A stretch of 64,000 bases of DNA from Paludibacter sp. (lineage in GTDB: Bacteria; Bacteroidota; Bacteroidia; Bacteroidales; Paludibacteraceae). The translations under genes and the position numbers were made by a program. Under the pieces are notes generated by a model, which was not told where the DNA came from, did not search any database, and saw nothing but the letters and a program-made list of their open reading frames with translations. Below, piece by piece: positions 1-9,133 of the stretch (position 1 is the first letter of the stretch; every line of letters begins with the position of its first letter). The DNA is taken from assembly GCA_019163375.1 (NCBI GenBank), contig JAFLKK010000004.1, forward strand, positions 248,001 through 312,000. Direction: 5' to 3'.

Positions 1-182
1 AGGTTTAAAAGCAGTGTGATATAGAAGCTCTGAATATTGCTTTCCCCCAAGATACTTCCAATTAAGGTAGAATGGGATTACTTATCTCAATTATTTATAG
101 AGTTTTAAAATTCTTAGCCTAAACACAGGCTGATACTTATTTTGATACTGTCTTTAATTTACAATGACTGGAGAACTCGTTG

Positions 183-220
183 AAAAGCATGATTTTGTAT
201 CAAAAGTCATGCTTTTGTCA
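183..220 (+). terminator. Rho-independent terminator of an upstream gene
   Basis: A perfect 10-bp stem, AAAAGCATGA paired with TCATGCTTTT, has a 14-nt loop and a short T-rich tail. It probably ends a plus-strand transcript starting outside the window and insulates the mannan locus from it. Confidence 0.6.
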
Positions 221-269
221 TTAAAACATGTTTAATAACATATTTTAAAGGCGTTTCAGTGTCTTTTGA

Positions 270-391
270 GTGTAGGAAAAGTATTATGGGGTGTGTAGAA
301 AAAGTATTATAGTTTCCGGCATATGGATATATTTAACGGTAATATGGAAAAATGGCGTAATATGACGAATTGTAGGTGTAGAAAAAGTATT
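270..391 (+). promoter_or_regulatory. Three direct repeats, putative operator of the susC promoter
   Basis: The sequence GTGTAGRAAAAGTATT occurs at 270-285, 293-308 and 376-391. Copies two and three are identical over 16 bases and copy one differs by one base. The first two lie 23 bp apart and the third 83 bp further down, close to whole helical turns. The last copy sits just upstream of the susC -7 element. A related sequence is found at the same distance from the promoter before the esterase gene at 13200. Direct repeats upstream of promoters are typical of AraC-family activators, and two such genes end this locus. The link to them is inference. Confidence 0.6.
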
Positions 392-434
392 GCTTAACGC
401 TAAAAAAATATAGCTTTTATTATTGAAGATACTT

Positions 435-442
435 TATTTTTG
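435..442 (+). promoter_or_regulatory. -7 promoter element of susC-like gene
   Basis: TATTTTTG matches the Bacteroidota -7 consensus TAnnTTTG and lies 61 bases before the chosen susC start. A clear -33 TTTG is missing (only a T run at 415-418), which fits a promoter that needs an activator bound at the upstream repeats. Confidence 0.6.
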
Positions 443-502
443 CACAGTCGGAATTCATCATTCCGTTCAATTATCAACCTATTTAATATTAAATTTAATT
501 CC

Positions 503-3500
503 ATGAAAAGAAAAATCAATTTACTATTGGTATTGCTCCTCTTTGGAGTAGGCTTAGTTTCTGCTCAGCAGAATCTTTCTGTTTCGGGAGTTGTTACTGA
601 TGCAAGCGATGGTAGCCCACTAGTTGGTGTTACTGTTATTGCCAAAGGAGCAACTAATGGAACTGTGACGGACATAAACGGGAAGTACACCCTAAAAGCA
701 GTCCAAGGTTCAACCATTGTTTTTACGTACATTGGTATGGAGAAACAACAAGTTATTGCTAAAGGGAGTGTTGTCAACGTTGCATTGCAGGCTGACTCAC
801 ACGTTTTGAATGAGGTCGTAGCCGTTGGTTATGGAACAATGAAGAAAAGCGACCTTTCGGGTGCTTCGGTAACTGTTGGCGAAGAGAAGCTCAAGGGTTC
901 AATTATTACCAATATGGATCAGGCTTTGCAGGGTCGTGTTACCGGTGTTACTGCTGTACAAACGTCGGGTGCTCCGGGTTCCTCGGTTTCTATCCGTGTT
1001 CGTGGACAAAGTACGATTAATTCAGGTGCTGAACCACTTTATGTTATCGATGGTATTCCAATTCAGATTACCGGTAAATCGGGTGCTGATTACGGTTTAG
1101 GCGATGCGTTGGGGAATGGTACAGTTTCAACGATCTCTCCACTTTCTACCATCAATCCTTCCGACATCGTTTCTATGGAAATTCTGAAAGATGCATCTGC
1201 TACCGCTATTTACGGTTCTCAAGGATCAAATGGTGTTGTGCTTATCACTACCAAACGTGGTAAAGCCGGTGAAGCTAAATTTTCGTACGATGGTATGTAC
1301 GCTATTCAACGTCAGGCAAAACGTCTGGATGTAATGAATTTAAAACAATTCGCAGAATATAGCAATGATATGGCTTCCGAAACTGCCGGACGCGATCAAC
1401 GCGTGGAGTTCCGCGATCCTAGTTTGCTTGGTAATGGTACCAACTGGCAAGATGCCGTATTCCAAATAGCTCCTATGCAAAGTCATACTATCAGCGCTCA
1501 AGGTGGTACTGAAAAGGTAAAATACTTTGTGTCGGGTTCCTACTTAGGTCAGGAAGGTACAGTGAAAGGTACTGATTTCAAACGTTTTTCATTTCGCTCT
1601 AATTTAGATGCACAGTTGAAAAAATGGTTGAAAATGGGTGTGAATATGACCTATTCAAATACAGATGAGCGTTTAGGCCTTGTTGATAGTGATGAAGGTA
1701 TTTTAAATATTGCTCTAACATCGACTCCGGATGTGCCTATCTATGATATGAACGGTAACTTTACCAGTGTTAGTCGCGAAGGTGTTGCATCGCGTGTGAA
1801 TCCGATAGCAAAATCATTGGACGAAGATAATCTGCTTAATCGTTCGTCGTTGAATGGGAATGTATTTTTCGATGCAACAATTATGAAAGCGTTGACATTT
1901 CATACAGAATACGCGATGGAAAAAGGTAGCTCAACTGCCGAACGCTTTTTACCCACAGCTACTTATGGTAGTTGGTCTCGCTCAATTAATAGCGATTCAT
2001 GGCAAACCAATCAAAACTTATTTTGGCAAGTTAAAAATTATTTGACATATGCTAAAGATTTCGGTTCGCATAAAATTACGGCCATGTTGGGTCAGGAAAT
2101 GTCTGAGTCCAGCTGGAAGTTTCAGAGTATTTCGAACACTAACTTACCGGATAATACAATACATAATCCTAATCTAGGAGTAGGTATTCCTAAAATCAAT
2201 GCAGGAATGGGAAGTAGCACTATGGCTTCGCTTTTTGCTCGTGGTACTTATAATTATGCCGATAAGTATTATGCTACCTACACTTTCCGTCGTGATGGAT
2301 CCTCTAAATTTGGTCCGAATAATCGTTGGGCTACATTCCATTCGGGTGCTGCTTCATGGCGTTTTAGCAACGAATCGTTTATGGAAGAGTTGAAATCGGT
2401 AATTAGTAACGGTAAGTTGCGTATCGGCTGGGGACAGACTGGTAATCAATTTATTGGCGATTACTTGTGGGGCGCAAAAATCTCAAAAATGTCAACCGGT
2501 TTAGGAGTAGCCTATCGACCAACCAATATTGCGAATCCATATCTGCAATGGGAAACACAAGAGCAAACCAACTTGGGATTAGACCTCGGATTGCTGAACA
2601 ATAGAATTGAACTAACTGTAGATGCTTACAGAAAAGTATCAAAAAACATGTTGATGCCTATTGATTTACCATCGTATATGGGATCAAAAGGGAATAGTTC
2701 AAGTGCATTAGCAGCGCCTTGGGGAAATATAGGATCACTTGAAAACAAGGGATTGGAAATTTCTTTGACCACACATAATATCAAAACGAAAGACTTTCAA
2801 TGGGATACAGAAACCCAAATCTCATTTAACAAGAATAAATTATTGGATTTGACCGGAACATCTGCTACTTCTATTGAAGGTTACGGACAATGGACGGATG
2901 TGGTATCGCATACCGAAGTGGGTCAATCGCTTTATAATTTCTACGGTTACAAAGTGGTGGGTATATATCAGGATAAAGCTGATATTGAAAATTATACTAA
3001 CAGCCTTGGCAATAAAGTAACACCTAAGAGTCCGGCTACATCAACTAAACCATGGAGCCGCACCAATACCACTTATGTGGGCGACCTTAAATACGAAGAT
3101 GTGAATCTTGATGGAAAAATAGATGAAAATGACCGAACCAATCTAGGTTCTCCTATGCCAATTTTCACTTTTGGGTTTAACAATACTTTCCACTACAAGA
3201 ACTTTGATTTGAATATATTTATTAACGGTTCGTATGGTAACAAAGTGTTGAATTATTCGGCTATTAATCTTTCAAGCATGAAATCATTGTGGAGTAATCA
3301 ACTGGCAACGGTTGCTGACCGTGCCCGTTTGTCGCAAATTAATGCTGCTCAGGTTTATCCATATATGAATTCAACGGGTGTTATTGTATCAAATTGGTTT
3401 GATGATATTGACAACGTAAAAGTTGCTAATCAGGGAACAACTGTTCCACGTGCTATTCAAAATGATCCAAACGGAAACACCGATATGTCGAGCCGTTATA

Positions 3501-3754
3501 TTGAAGACGGATCCTATTTGCGTCTAAAAAACATATCGTTGGGATATAATTTTGATAAAAAATTATTGAAACCTCTGCATTTGGAATCGTTGCGTATCTA
3601 TGCAAATATTCAGAATCTATACACTTTAACCAAGTATACAGGCTTCGATCCTGAAGTTGGTGTAAGTACAACTAGTAGTGGTGTATATGGCTTAGATAAT
3701 GGACGTTACCCTTCTCCTCAAGTATATACATTTGGATTAAATCTATCATTCTAA
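503..3754 (+). CDS. SusC-like TonB-dependent outer-membrane receptor
   Basis: This protein of about 1083 residues is the TonB-dependent importer that takes oligosaccharides, here probably manno-oligosaccharides, across the outer membrane. The start at 503 is preferred over an in-frame ATG at 440 because it begins directly with a signal peptide (MKRKINLLLVLLLF, cleavage after VSA). Next come a carboxypeptidase-D regulatory-like domain (about residues 25-110, with GVVTDASDGSPLVGV), a plug domain beginning after VAVGYGTMKKSDLSGA, and a long beta-barrel ending in an aromatic residue (GLNLSF). Length and architecture are normal for SusC. The SusD partner follows after 19 bases. Substrate assignment rests on the neighbouring mannan enzymes. 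Confidence 0.95.
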   Translation: MKRKINLLLVLLLFGVGLVSAQQNLSVSGVVTDASDGSPLVGVTVIAKGATNGTVTDINGKYTLKAVQGSTIVFTYIGMEKQQVIAKGSVVNVALQADSHVLNEVVAVGYGTMKKSDLSGASVTVGEEKLKGSIITNMDQALQGRVTGVTAVQTSGAPGSSVSIRVRGQSTINSGAEPLYVIDGIPIQITGKSGADYGLGDALGNGTVSTISPLSTINPSDIVSMEILKDASATAIYGSQGSNGVVLITTKRGKAGEAKFSYDGMYAIQRQAKRLDVMNLKQFAEYSNDMASETAGRDQRVEFRDPSLLGNGTNWQDAVFQIAPMQSHTISAQGGTEKVKYFVSGSYLGQEGTVKGTDFKRFSFRSNLDAQLKKWLKMGVNMTYSNTDERLGLVDSDEGILNIALTSTPDVPIYDMNGNFTSVSREGVASRVNPIAKSLDEDNLLNRSSLNGNVFFDATIMKALTFHTEYAMEKGSSTAERFLPTATYGSWSRSINSDSWQTNQNLFWQVKNYLTYAKDFGSHKITAMLGQEMSESSWKFQSISNTNLPDNTIHNPNLGVGIPKINAGMGSSTMASLFARGTYNYADKYYATYTFRRDGSSKFGPNNRWATFHSGAASWRFSNESFMEELKSVISNGKLRIGWGQTGNQFIGDYLWGAKISKMSTGLGVAYRPTNIANPYLQWETQEQTNLGLDLGLLNNRIELTVDAYRKVSKNMLMPIDLPSYMGSKGNSSSALAAPWGNIGSLENKGLEISLTTHNIKTKDFQWDTETQISFNKNKLLDLTGTSATSIEGYGQWTDVVSHTEVGQSLYNFYGYKVVGIYQDKADIENYTNSLGNKVTPKSPATSTKPWSRTNTTYVGDLKYEDVNLDGKIDENDRTNLGSPMPIFTFGFNNTFHYKNFDLNIFINGSYGNKVLNYSAINLSSMKSLWSNQLATVADRARLSQINAAQVYPYMNSTGVIVSNWFDDIDNVKVANQGTTVPRAIQNDPNGNTDMSSRYIEDGSYLRLKNISLGYNFDKKLLKPLHLESLRIYANIQNLYTLTKYTGFDPEVGVSTTSSGVYGLDNGRYPSPQVYTFGLNLSF

Positions 3755-3773
3755 ATTATTGAAAGGAAATAAT

Positions 3774-5480
3774 ATGAAAATACTTAATATAAAGAGTTTG
3801 GCGATTGCCTCCATTTTTGTTGTCGGAATGAGTTCATGTACCGACTTCTTAAATCGCCCGGCCGAAGATACATATACCACTGATGGTTTTTACCAGACAG
3901 ATGCGCAATGTTTCCAAGGTGTTAATGCTCTCTACAATTCGCCTTGGTATGATTATCAACGTGGATTTGTCAAGATTGGCGATGTGCTTTCGGGCAATGT
4001 ATATATGGGTAGTGATAATGCTTATCAATCATTTGTGCTGAAATCGAGTGATGCGGATTTGAAAAATGCTTCTGCATCCTTGTGGTCGGTAAATGCTTAT
4101 TGCAATACGATTATCGAAAATGTGAATATGAAGTCGGGATCTGCAGTAACGCAAACCACTAAAAACACTGTAATCGGTGAAACGCTAACATGGAAAGCTA
4201 TGGCGTACTTCTACCTGGTTCGTTGTTTTGGTGCTGTGCCTATTATTCACAACAACAGTGCTATTATTTCGGCAGGACAATCGAACAGTGTATACAAAAA
4301 CAAAGTTGAGGATGTATATACTTATATTGTAAAAGATTTGGAAAAAGCTATTGAACTTCTTCCTGTCAGTAATGTGGCCGGTCGTATTGACAGATACAGT
4401 GCATATGGTTTGTTAGCAAAAGTCTATTTGACGAAAGCCGGTTACGGACAAACAGGAACACGTAATGCCGATGATTTGGCAAAAGCTGCCCTGTATGCCG
4501 GGAAAGTAATAAACGAAAGCGGTCGTACGCTAATGCCTGTTTATTCAGATATTTTCCGTTTGAAAAATAATGGAACACAGTCGTTTGTGGGTGAAGATTT
4601 AATCTCATGGCAATGGACCATTGGTAGTCAGTGGACTTGTCAGAATACCTTCCAATCTGACCTTGGATTAGCAGGGTTCTCTGAATTTGCTGATTCCTGG
4701 GGTACATGGGTAGGTTTGACCATCGATCTTGAAGATGCATTTGGTGAAGACGCATCCAGTCTGACTCGCAACAATACCGACGCACGTCGCAAAGCCACCA
4801 TGATGATGCAGGGCGATCACTACGATTATTTCTGGGCTGACAAAGGCGGTTTTGATTATGATTGGACAAAAACAACATCCAGCGATGGTAAGCTGACCGT
4901 AACCTATGGTGTCGGAACGGGTTCCAATTGTGTGAAACATATTGTAGGTGATAATGGCGACCATTTAGCAGGTTCCGGAATTGGGATGGATCGTATGGCT
5001 ACAGCATTGAGTACTCACTTGCTTCGTTTATCTGATGTTTATCTGGTTTATGCCGAAGCAGTATTGGGTAATGGAGCATCTACTTCCGATGCAGCAGCAT
5101 TGAAAGCATTTAATGCAGTACGCGGTCGCAGCGTAAGCAGTTATACTCCTAAAACTTCGATTACATTCGATGATATTTTCAAAGAACGTCGTTTGGAATT
5201 GGCTTGCGAAGGCGATTTTTGGTTTGATTTTGTACGTTTAAGCTATTACAAACCTGCTGAAGCAAAAGCACGTTTGGCTGCTCAAAACCGTGGTTATTGG
5301 ACTGGTTTGGAAGATTATTATAAAGGAAAAATAGCCAAATCTGCCGTAACCAAAACAGTGGTGAATATCAGCGAAGGCAATGTGTTTTTCTCTATTCCAT
5401 TCCCTGATACCGATCAGACAGCGAATCCAAATTTATCAAAGGATCCGGTTTCATTTGACTTTAGCACGATTAGTTTCTAA
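3774..5480 (+). CDS. SusD-like surface glycan-binding lipoprotein
   Basis: This RagB/SusD-family lipoprotein of about 568 residues caps the SusC barrel and binds the glycan at the cell surface. The start at 3774 gives a signal peptide with a lipobox cysteine in GMSSCTDFL, and a purine-rich GAAAGGAAA lies just before it. An alternative TTG start at 3759 adds only five residues. Features typical of SusD are TYTTDGFYQTDAQC near the N-terminus, helical TPR-like stretches such as AYGLLAKVYL, and a C-terminal block with KERRLELACEGDFWFDFVR. It is clearly cotranscribed with the SusC gene. Confidence 0.95.
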   Translation: MKILNIKSLAIASIFVVGMSSCTDFLNRPAEDTYTTDGFYQTDAQCFQGVNALYNSPWYDYQRGFVKIGDVLSGNVYMGSDNAYQSFVLKSSDADLKNASASLWSVNAYCNTIIENVNMKSGSAVTQTTKNTVIGETLTWKAMAYFYLVRCFGAVPIIHNNSAIISAGQSNSVYKNKVEDVYTYIVKDLEKAIELLPVSNVAGRIDRYSAYGLLAKVYLTKAGYGQTGTRNADDLAKAALYAGKVINESGRTLMPVYSDIFRLKNNGTQSFVGEDLISWQWTIGSQWTCQNTFQSDLGLAGFSEFADSWGTWVGLTIDLEDAFGEDASSLTRNNTDARRKATMMMQGDHYDYFWADKGGFDYDWTKTTSSDGKLTVTYGVGTGSNCVKHIVGDNGDHLAGSGIGMDRMATALSTHLLRLSDVYLVYAEAVLGNGASTSDAAALKAFNAVRGRSVSSYTPKTSITFDDIFKERRLELACEGDFWFDFVRLSYYKPAEAKARLAAQNRGYWTGLEDYYKGKIAKSAVTKTVVNISEGNVFFSIPFPDTDQTANPNLSKDPVSFDFSTISF

Positions 5481-5494
5481 AAAATATAATTAGA

Positions 5495-6757
5495 ATGAAT
5501 ATGAAAAATATATATAAATCAACAATAAAGATGGTTACGTCGCTTGTTGTACTGGCCACATTGGTAGCCATGCCATCGTGTAACGACAATCCTGATGAAT
5601 ATCAGGCAGCTTCAGGTATCCCTGCGATATCTTATGTGCGCCTACCCGATGCTCTGCGCAGCGATTCATTGGTTTCACACGCATTTATGGGAACAACAGT
5701 TGCGATTGTGGGTGAGAATCTGAGAACTATAAAAGAAGTTTGGTTTAACGATCAACAGGCTGTGTTGAATACGAGTTTAATTACTCCCACAGCATTGATT
5801 GTACAAGTGCCAAACACTATCCCTGAAAATGTATCCGGGAAAATTTACATGGTAACAATTGCTAATGATACCGTTAAGTATGATTTTGGTGTAGATGTTC
5901 CTTCTCCTCTGTTAAGTACCATGGACTGCGAGTATGTGGCCGATGGCGGTTCGGCCGTTATTAATGGTAACTTTTTCTTACCGGTGGATGGAAGTACTGT
6001 TCCAGAAGTTTATTTTACTCCCAATATCAAAGCGGAAGTAATCTCAGCTACCATCAATAAAATAACAGTGAAAGTTCCTGCCGGTGCCGGTGTTGGTCCT
6101 GTTTCGGTAAAAAGCCGCTACGGAACTACCCGTTCTAAGGCGTTTTATTTCAGAGATAATCGTGGAATAATACTGGACTGGGATAATACAAATGCTTCTG
6201 GTGGATGGCGTTCGGGAGTGATTGCCAATTCAAATCCTGCCGGTATTAGTGGCAACTATGTTCGTTTTTCAGGTAGTATTGACGACACAAAAGGAGCCGG
6301 TTCAACATGGAACGAGGATGCATTCTCGTTCAATCTATGGGGAACATCTAACAGTCGTCCACAAGGCGATTTGTTCAGCATTGCTCCTGCAAAAGCAGTT
6401 CTGAAATTTGAAGTAAATGTAGATAAAGCATGGTCTTCAGGTGCATTGCAAATGATTTTTACTCCTTGGGGAACTTCAGGAACTAACGGTTATATTGCCG
6501 ATGGTGTAACTCCACGGGGACTTTGGAATCCATGGGCTACTGCCGATAAAGGTACATATAAAACCAATGGTTGGATAACAGTATCCGTTCCGTTAACTGA
6601 ATTCAAATATGACCAAACAGGTAAAGTGCTAAAAATGGCTGATCCAGGAAATTATGGAGGGTTGACATTCTTTGTTTTCAACGGGGGTATCGTTGGTACT
6701 GCTGCTTGTACTCCGGATATTTGTATAGATAACATTCGTGTTGTTCCTGCTGAATAA
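5495..6757 (+). CDS. TIG-domain surface glycan-binding lipoprotein (SGBP-like)
   Basis: This is a lipoprotein of 420 residues with signal peptide and lipobox (VAMPSCNDN). Two IPT/TIG immunoglobulin-like repeats occupy about residues 40-220. They are followed by a jelly-roll-like C-terminal region (about 225-420) that begins near ILDWDNTNASGGW and ends CIDNIRVVPAE. This layout matches the surface glycan-binding proteins encoded directly after SusD in many loci, in which the TIG repeats act as a stalk and the C-terminal domain binds the polysaccharide. It follows SusD by 14 bases. The start could also be the ATG at 5501. Glycan specificity cannot be read from the sequence. Confidence 0.85.
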   Translation: MNMKNIYKSTIKMVTSLVVLATLVAMPSCNDNPDEYQAASGIPAISYVRLPDALRSDSLVSHAFMGTTVAIVGENLRTIKEVWFNDQQAVLNTSLITPTALIVQVPNTIPENVSGKIYMVTIANDTVKYDFGVDVPSPLLSTMDCEYVADGGSAVINGNFFLPVDGSTVPEVYFTPNIKAEVISATINKITVKVPAGAGVGPVSVKSRYGTTRSKAFYFRDNRGIILDWDNTNASGGWRSGVIANSNPAGISGNYVRFSGSIDDTKGAGSTWNEDAFSFNLWGTSNSRPQGDLFSIAPAKAVLKFEVNVDKAWSSGALQMIFTPWGTSGTNGYIADGVTPRGLWNPWATADKGTYKTNGWITVSVPLTEFKYDQTGKVLKMADPGNYGGLTFFVFNGGIVGTAACTPDICIDNIRVVPAE

Positions 6758-6818
6758 TCATAAACAAACCTTGTCCGCTCCCTTTAAAAGGGAGTGGACA
6801 ATAAAAATCAATACTATT

Positions 6819-8963
6819 ATGCGACATAAAAAAATTATTTTTCTATATGTAAGTCTTGTCACTTGCGTGTTGCTCAGTGGTTTATTTCTGAATTCCTGTA
6901 AGCAGGATGAAGTAGTAAGTACTCCTACATTGAGTGTTTTTGGTCCTTCACCGGCTTTGCGGGGTGGAGTTATAAAGTTCATTGGAACAAATCTGGATAA
7001 AGTTACTTCCATTATGTTACCAAATAATATTGAAGTAAAAGACATAACAAAGACCAGTGCAACAGAGATTTCCATCACTATCCCACAAGAAACAAAACCG
7101 GGATTGGTTGTTCTGAAATCGGCTAGTGGCGATATTACCACAAAAACTCCGTTGACATTTTCTGAGCCTATCTCTATTGATACCTATACCACTACTGCTG
7201 TAAAAGCTGGAGATGTATTCACTATTGGTGGTGATTATCTTAATTTGGTAGCTCAGGTAATATTTAGCGATGGCGCAGTTGTTGATAGCTCAAAATTCAT
7301 CAGCAAATCGCGCAAAGAACTGAAAGTATATGTGCCTAAAGCTGCTAAAACAGGTAAAGTTGCCGTATCGAATGGTGCTATCATTCCGGTGTTGGTGTAT
7401 ACAGTCGGTAATGCTACACTCACTGACCCTACAACGCTGACTTCTATATCTCCTGTTCCTGTTAAGCCGGGTGAAGACCTGACCATTGCCGGAACGTATC
7501 TAAATTTGGTAAAACAAGTGATTTTGCCGGATGGAAATAAAATTGATAGTGCTGCAATTACTGTAAATGCTGCTAAAACTGCGATTACGGTGAAGGTGCC
7601 TTTAACTGCTAAGGAAGGTGTTGTGAAAATGCTAACTTATTCGGGTCTTGAAATTACAAGTACTGCTGTGATGAAGTTGGTAGGTCCTGCCATCACTACT
7701 GCTACACCTTTGTTGGTGAAAAACGGTGCATCGCTTACTATTACAGGTACTAACCTTGATTTGGTAACAACTGCAGCTTTTGGAGCTGTTGAAGGAGCAA
7801 TTACGGCTCAATCGGCAACAAGTATTACTGTAACTGTACCAATGACTGCTGTTGATGGTGCTGTAGTGCTGAATACCAATTCCGGCCTAACGGCAACTTC
7901 TGCTGCCTTGACCCTGGTGAAACCTGCATTTACAAGCATCACCCCACTGGCATTAACTGCCGGTGATAAAGTGACCATTGCCGGAACCGACCTTGATTTG
8001 GTTCGTAAAGTGATTTTCTTAGGTGGTTCTGTGGCGGTAACTCCAGCCAATGGCGTGACTTCGTTGGAGGTGACTGTGCCAACAACCTGTGCCGGTAACG
8101 GTGTTGTAACTTTAGAAACAGTTAATGGTACTAAAGTAGCGTCAACAGATCAACTGGCGATTAAAGCAGCTACTACGCCTGCCATTATTAGCATAACACC
8201 AACTGTCAGCGATGGTGGTTTAATGACTATTACCGGAAAGAATTTGAATTATGTTGAATCAATTTATTTTGAAGATAATGTAAAAGCTATACTTTATGGA
8301 GTACGCACAGAAACGTCAATTACTGTGTATATACCAAAAGAGGCTAAACATGGTCAAACCACATTCACGATGAATTCTTTTGTTGGAGAAAAAATTGTGT
8401 CTGATAAATTTACTTATGGCCCTGATCCGGTACAAGATCCAGCTCTTATGATTTTTGATTTTGATAGTGGACTTACGGCTAATGGAGGTACATGGAACGG
8501 TGTTGGTGGACTAGGTAATCCCGCTGATGCATTGTCAGGTTCATATTATGAAATTAAAGCCTCAAATTGGGGTACCGGTTACTGGTGGTTTGCTGAAAAC
8601 TACATGACTCATCCATCGGTGCCAAAAGCAGGTTATGTATTGAAAGCTGATATTCGTTTACGCAAAGATATAGCTGCTGCAAGTGCTGAGGTTCGTATAA
8701 TGATTGCAGGTAAAGTCGTAAATATTCTTCCATACCTTAAGGTTGGTGATGTTTGGACAACAGGTGGAGAGTGGAAAACTATTACAATTCCAGTAAGTGC
8801 ATGGACTGATCTTGCTGATCCAACTCCAACAAAAGGAGGAGAATGGGGAATTGCTACATGGGTAAATGCATCTGACTTTACAGGTTTCTGTATTGATAAT
8901 ATTCGTTACGAGAAAGTTTCGAATGCAGCAAATGCTCCAAAATTCAAATTAATAGGAATGTAA
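6819..8963 (+). CDS. Multi-TIG-repeat surface glycan-binding lipoprotein
   Basis: This is a lipoprotein of about 714 residues starting MRHKKIIF, with the lipobox cysteine in LNSCKQDE. An upstream in-frame ATG at 6738 overlaps the previous gene and would spoil the signal peptide. About six consecutive TIG/IPT repeats follow, each marked by a motif such as GTNLDLV or GTYLNLV. The C-terminal domain (from about LMIFDFDSG) resembles that of the preceding protein, with NWGTGYWWFAENYM and a closing FCIDNIRYE. It is probably a long-stalk version of the same surface binding protein. It is the last gene before a strong terminator, so the binding/import genes form one transcription unit. Confidence 0.85.
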   Translation: MRHKKIIFLYVSLVTCVLLSGLFLNSCKQDEVVSTPTLSVFGPSPALRGGVIKFIGTNLDKVTSIMLPNNIEVKDITKTSATEISITIPQETKPGLVVLKSASGDITTKTPLTFSEPISIDTYTTTAVKAGDVFTIGGDYLNLVAQVIFSDGAVVDSSKFISKSRKELKVYVPKAAKTGKVAVSNGAIIPVLVYTVGNATLTDPTTLTSISPVPVKPGEDLTIAGTYLNLVKQVILPDGNKIDSAAITVNAAKTAITVKVPLTAKEGVVKMLTYSGLEITSTAVMKLVGPAITTATPLLVKNGASLTITGTNLDLVTTAAFGAVEGAITAQSATSITVTVPMTAVDGAVVLNTNSGLTATSAALTLVKPAFTSITPLALTAGDKVTIAGTDLDLVRKVIFLGGSVAVTPANGVTSLEVTVPTTCAGNGVVTLETVNGTKVASTDQLAIKAATTPAIISITPTVSDGGLMTITGKNLNYVESIYFEDNVKAILYGVRTETSITVYIPKEAKHGQTTFTMNSFVGEKIVSDKFTYGPDPVQDPALMIFDFDSGLTANGGTWNGVGGLGNPADALSGSYYEIKASNWGTGYWWFAENYMTHPSVPKAGYVLKADIRLRKDIAAASAEVRIMIAGKVVNILPYLKVGDVWTTGGEWKTITIPVSAWTDLADPTPTKGGEWGIATWVNASDFTGFCIDNIRYEKVSNAANAPKFKLIGM

Positions 8964-8990
8964 AATTAGCAATGAATTAGTTTCTTTTTG

Positions 8991-9027
8991 AAAGGGAGTT
9001 AGTACCCCATGCTAACTCCCTTTTTTT
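8991..9027 (+). terminator. Rho-independent terminator after the binding/import operon
   Basis: AAAGGGAGTTAG (8991-9002) pairs with CTAACTCCCTTT (9012-9023) across a 9-nt loop, followed by a run of T. It separates the susC/susD/TIG genes from the enzyme genes. Confidence 0.85.
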
Positions 9028-9110
9028 ACATTCAGTACCGAAAACATTTTTGTTTAGTTGTCTTATCGTTTTTTTTCTTAGAATTTCAAAAAGTTCGCCT
9101 CCTCTTTCCC

Positions 9111-9128
9111 AATATATTAATATATTTG
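9111..9128 (+). promoter_or_regulatory. Promoter of the GH26 gene with overlapping palindrome
   Basis: TATATTTG (9121-9128) matches TAnnTTTG. It overlaps a perfect 16-bp palindrome, AATATATTAATATATT (9111-9126). Only five bases separate the -7 element from the chosen ATG at 9134, so a transcript started here would be nearly leaderless. The operator seen before susC is absent here. Confidence 0.45.
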
Positions 9129-9133
9129 CGTTT

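Larger units (their letters stand above)
1..434. other. Non-coding region upstream of the mannan locus
   Basis: No convincing gene is visible here. The first 24 bases could be the last codons of an upstream plus-strand gene (a frame ending in TAG at 22-24), but this is too short to judge. The region then holds a small hairpin (AGCCT..AGGCT, 115-131), a rho-independent terminator at 183-217, three copies of an operator-like direct repeat between 270 and 391, and the susC promoter. Confidence 0.6.

Noticed and set aside
4366-4878. A 170-codon minus-strand frame inside the SusD-like gene
   Set aside because: It lies entirely within a well-supported SusD homologue in the opposite direction and its translation is low-quality, rich in Arg, Gln, Cys and Leu.
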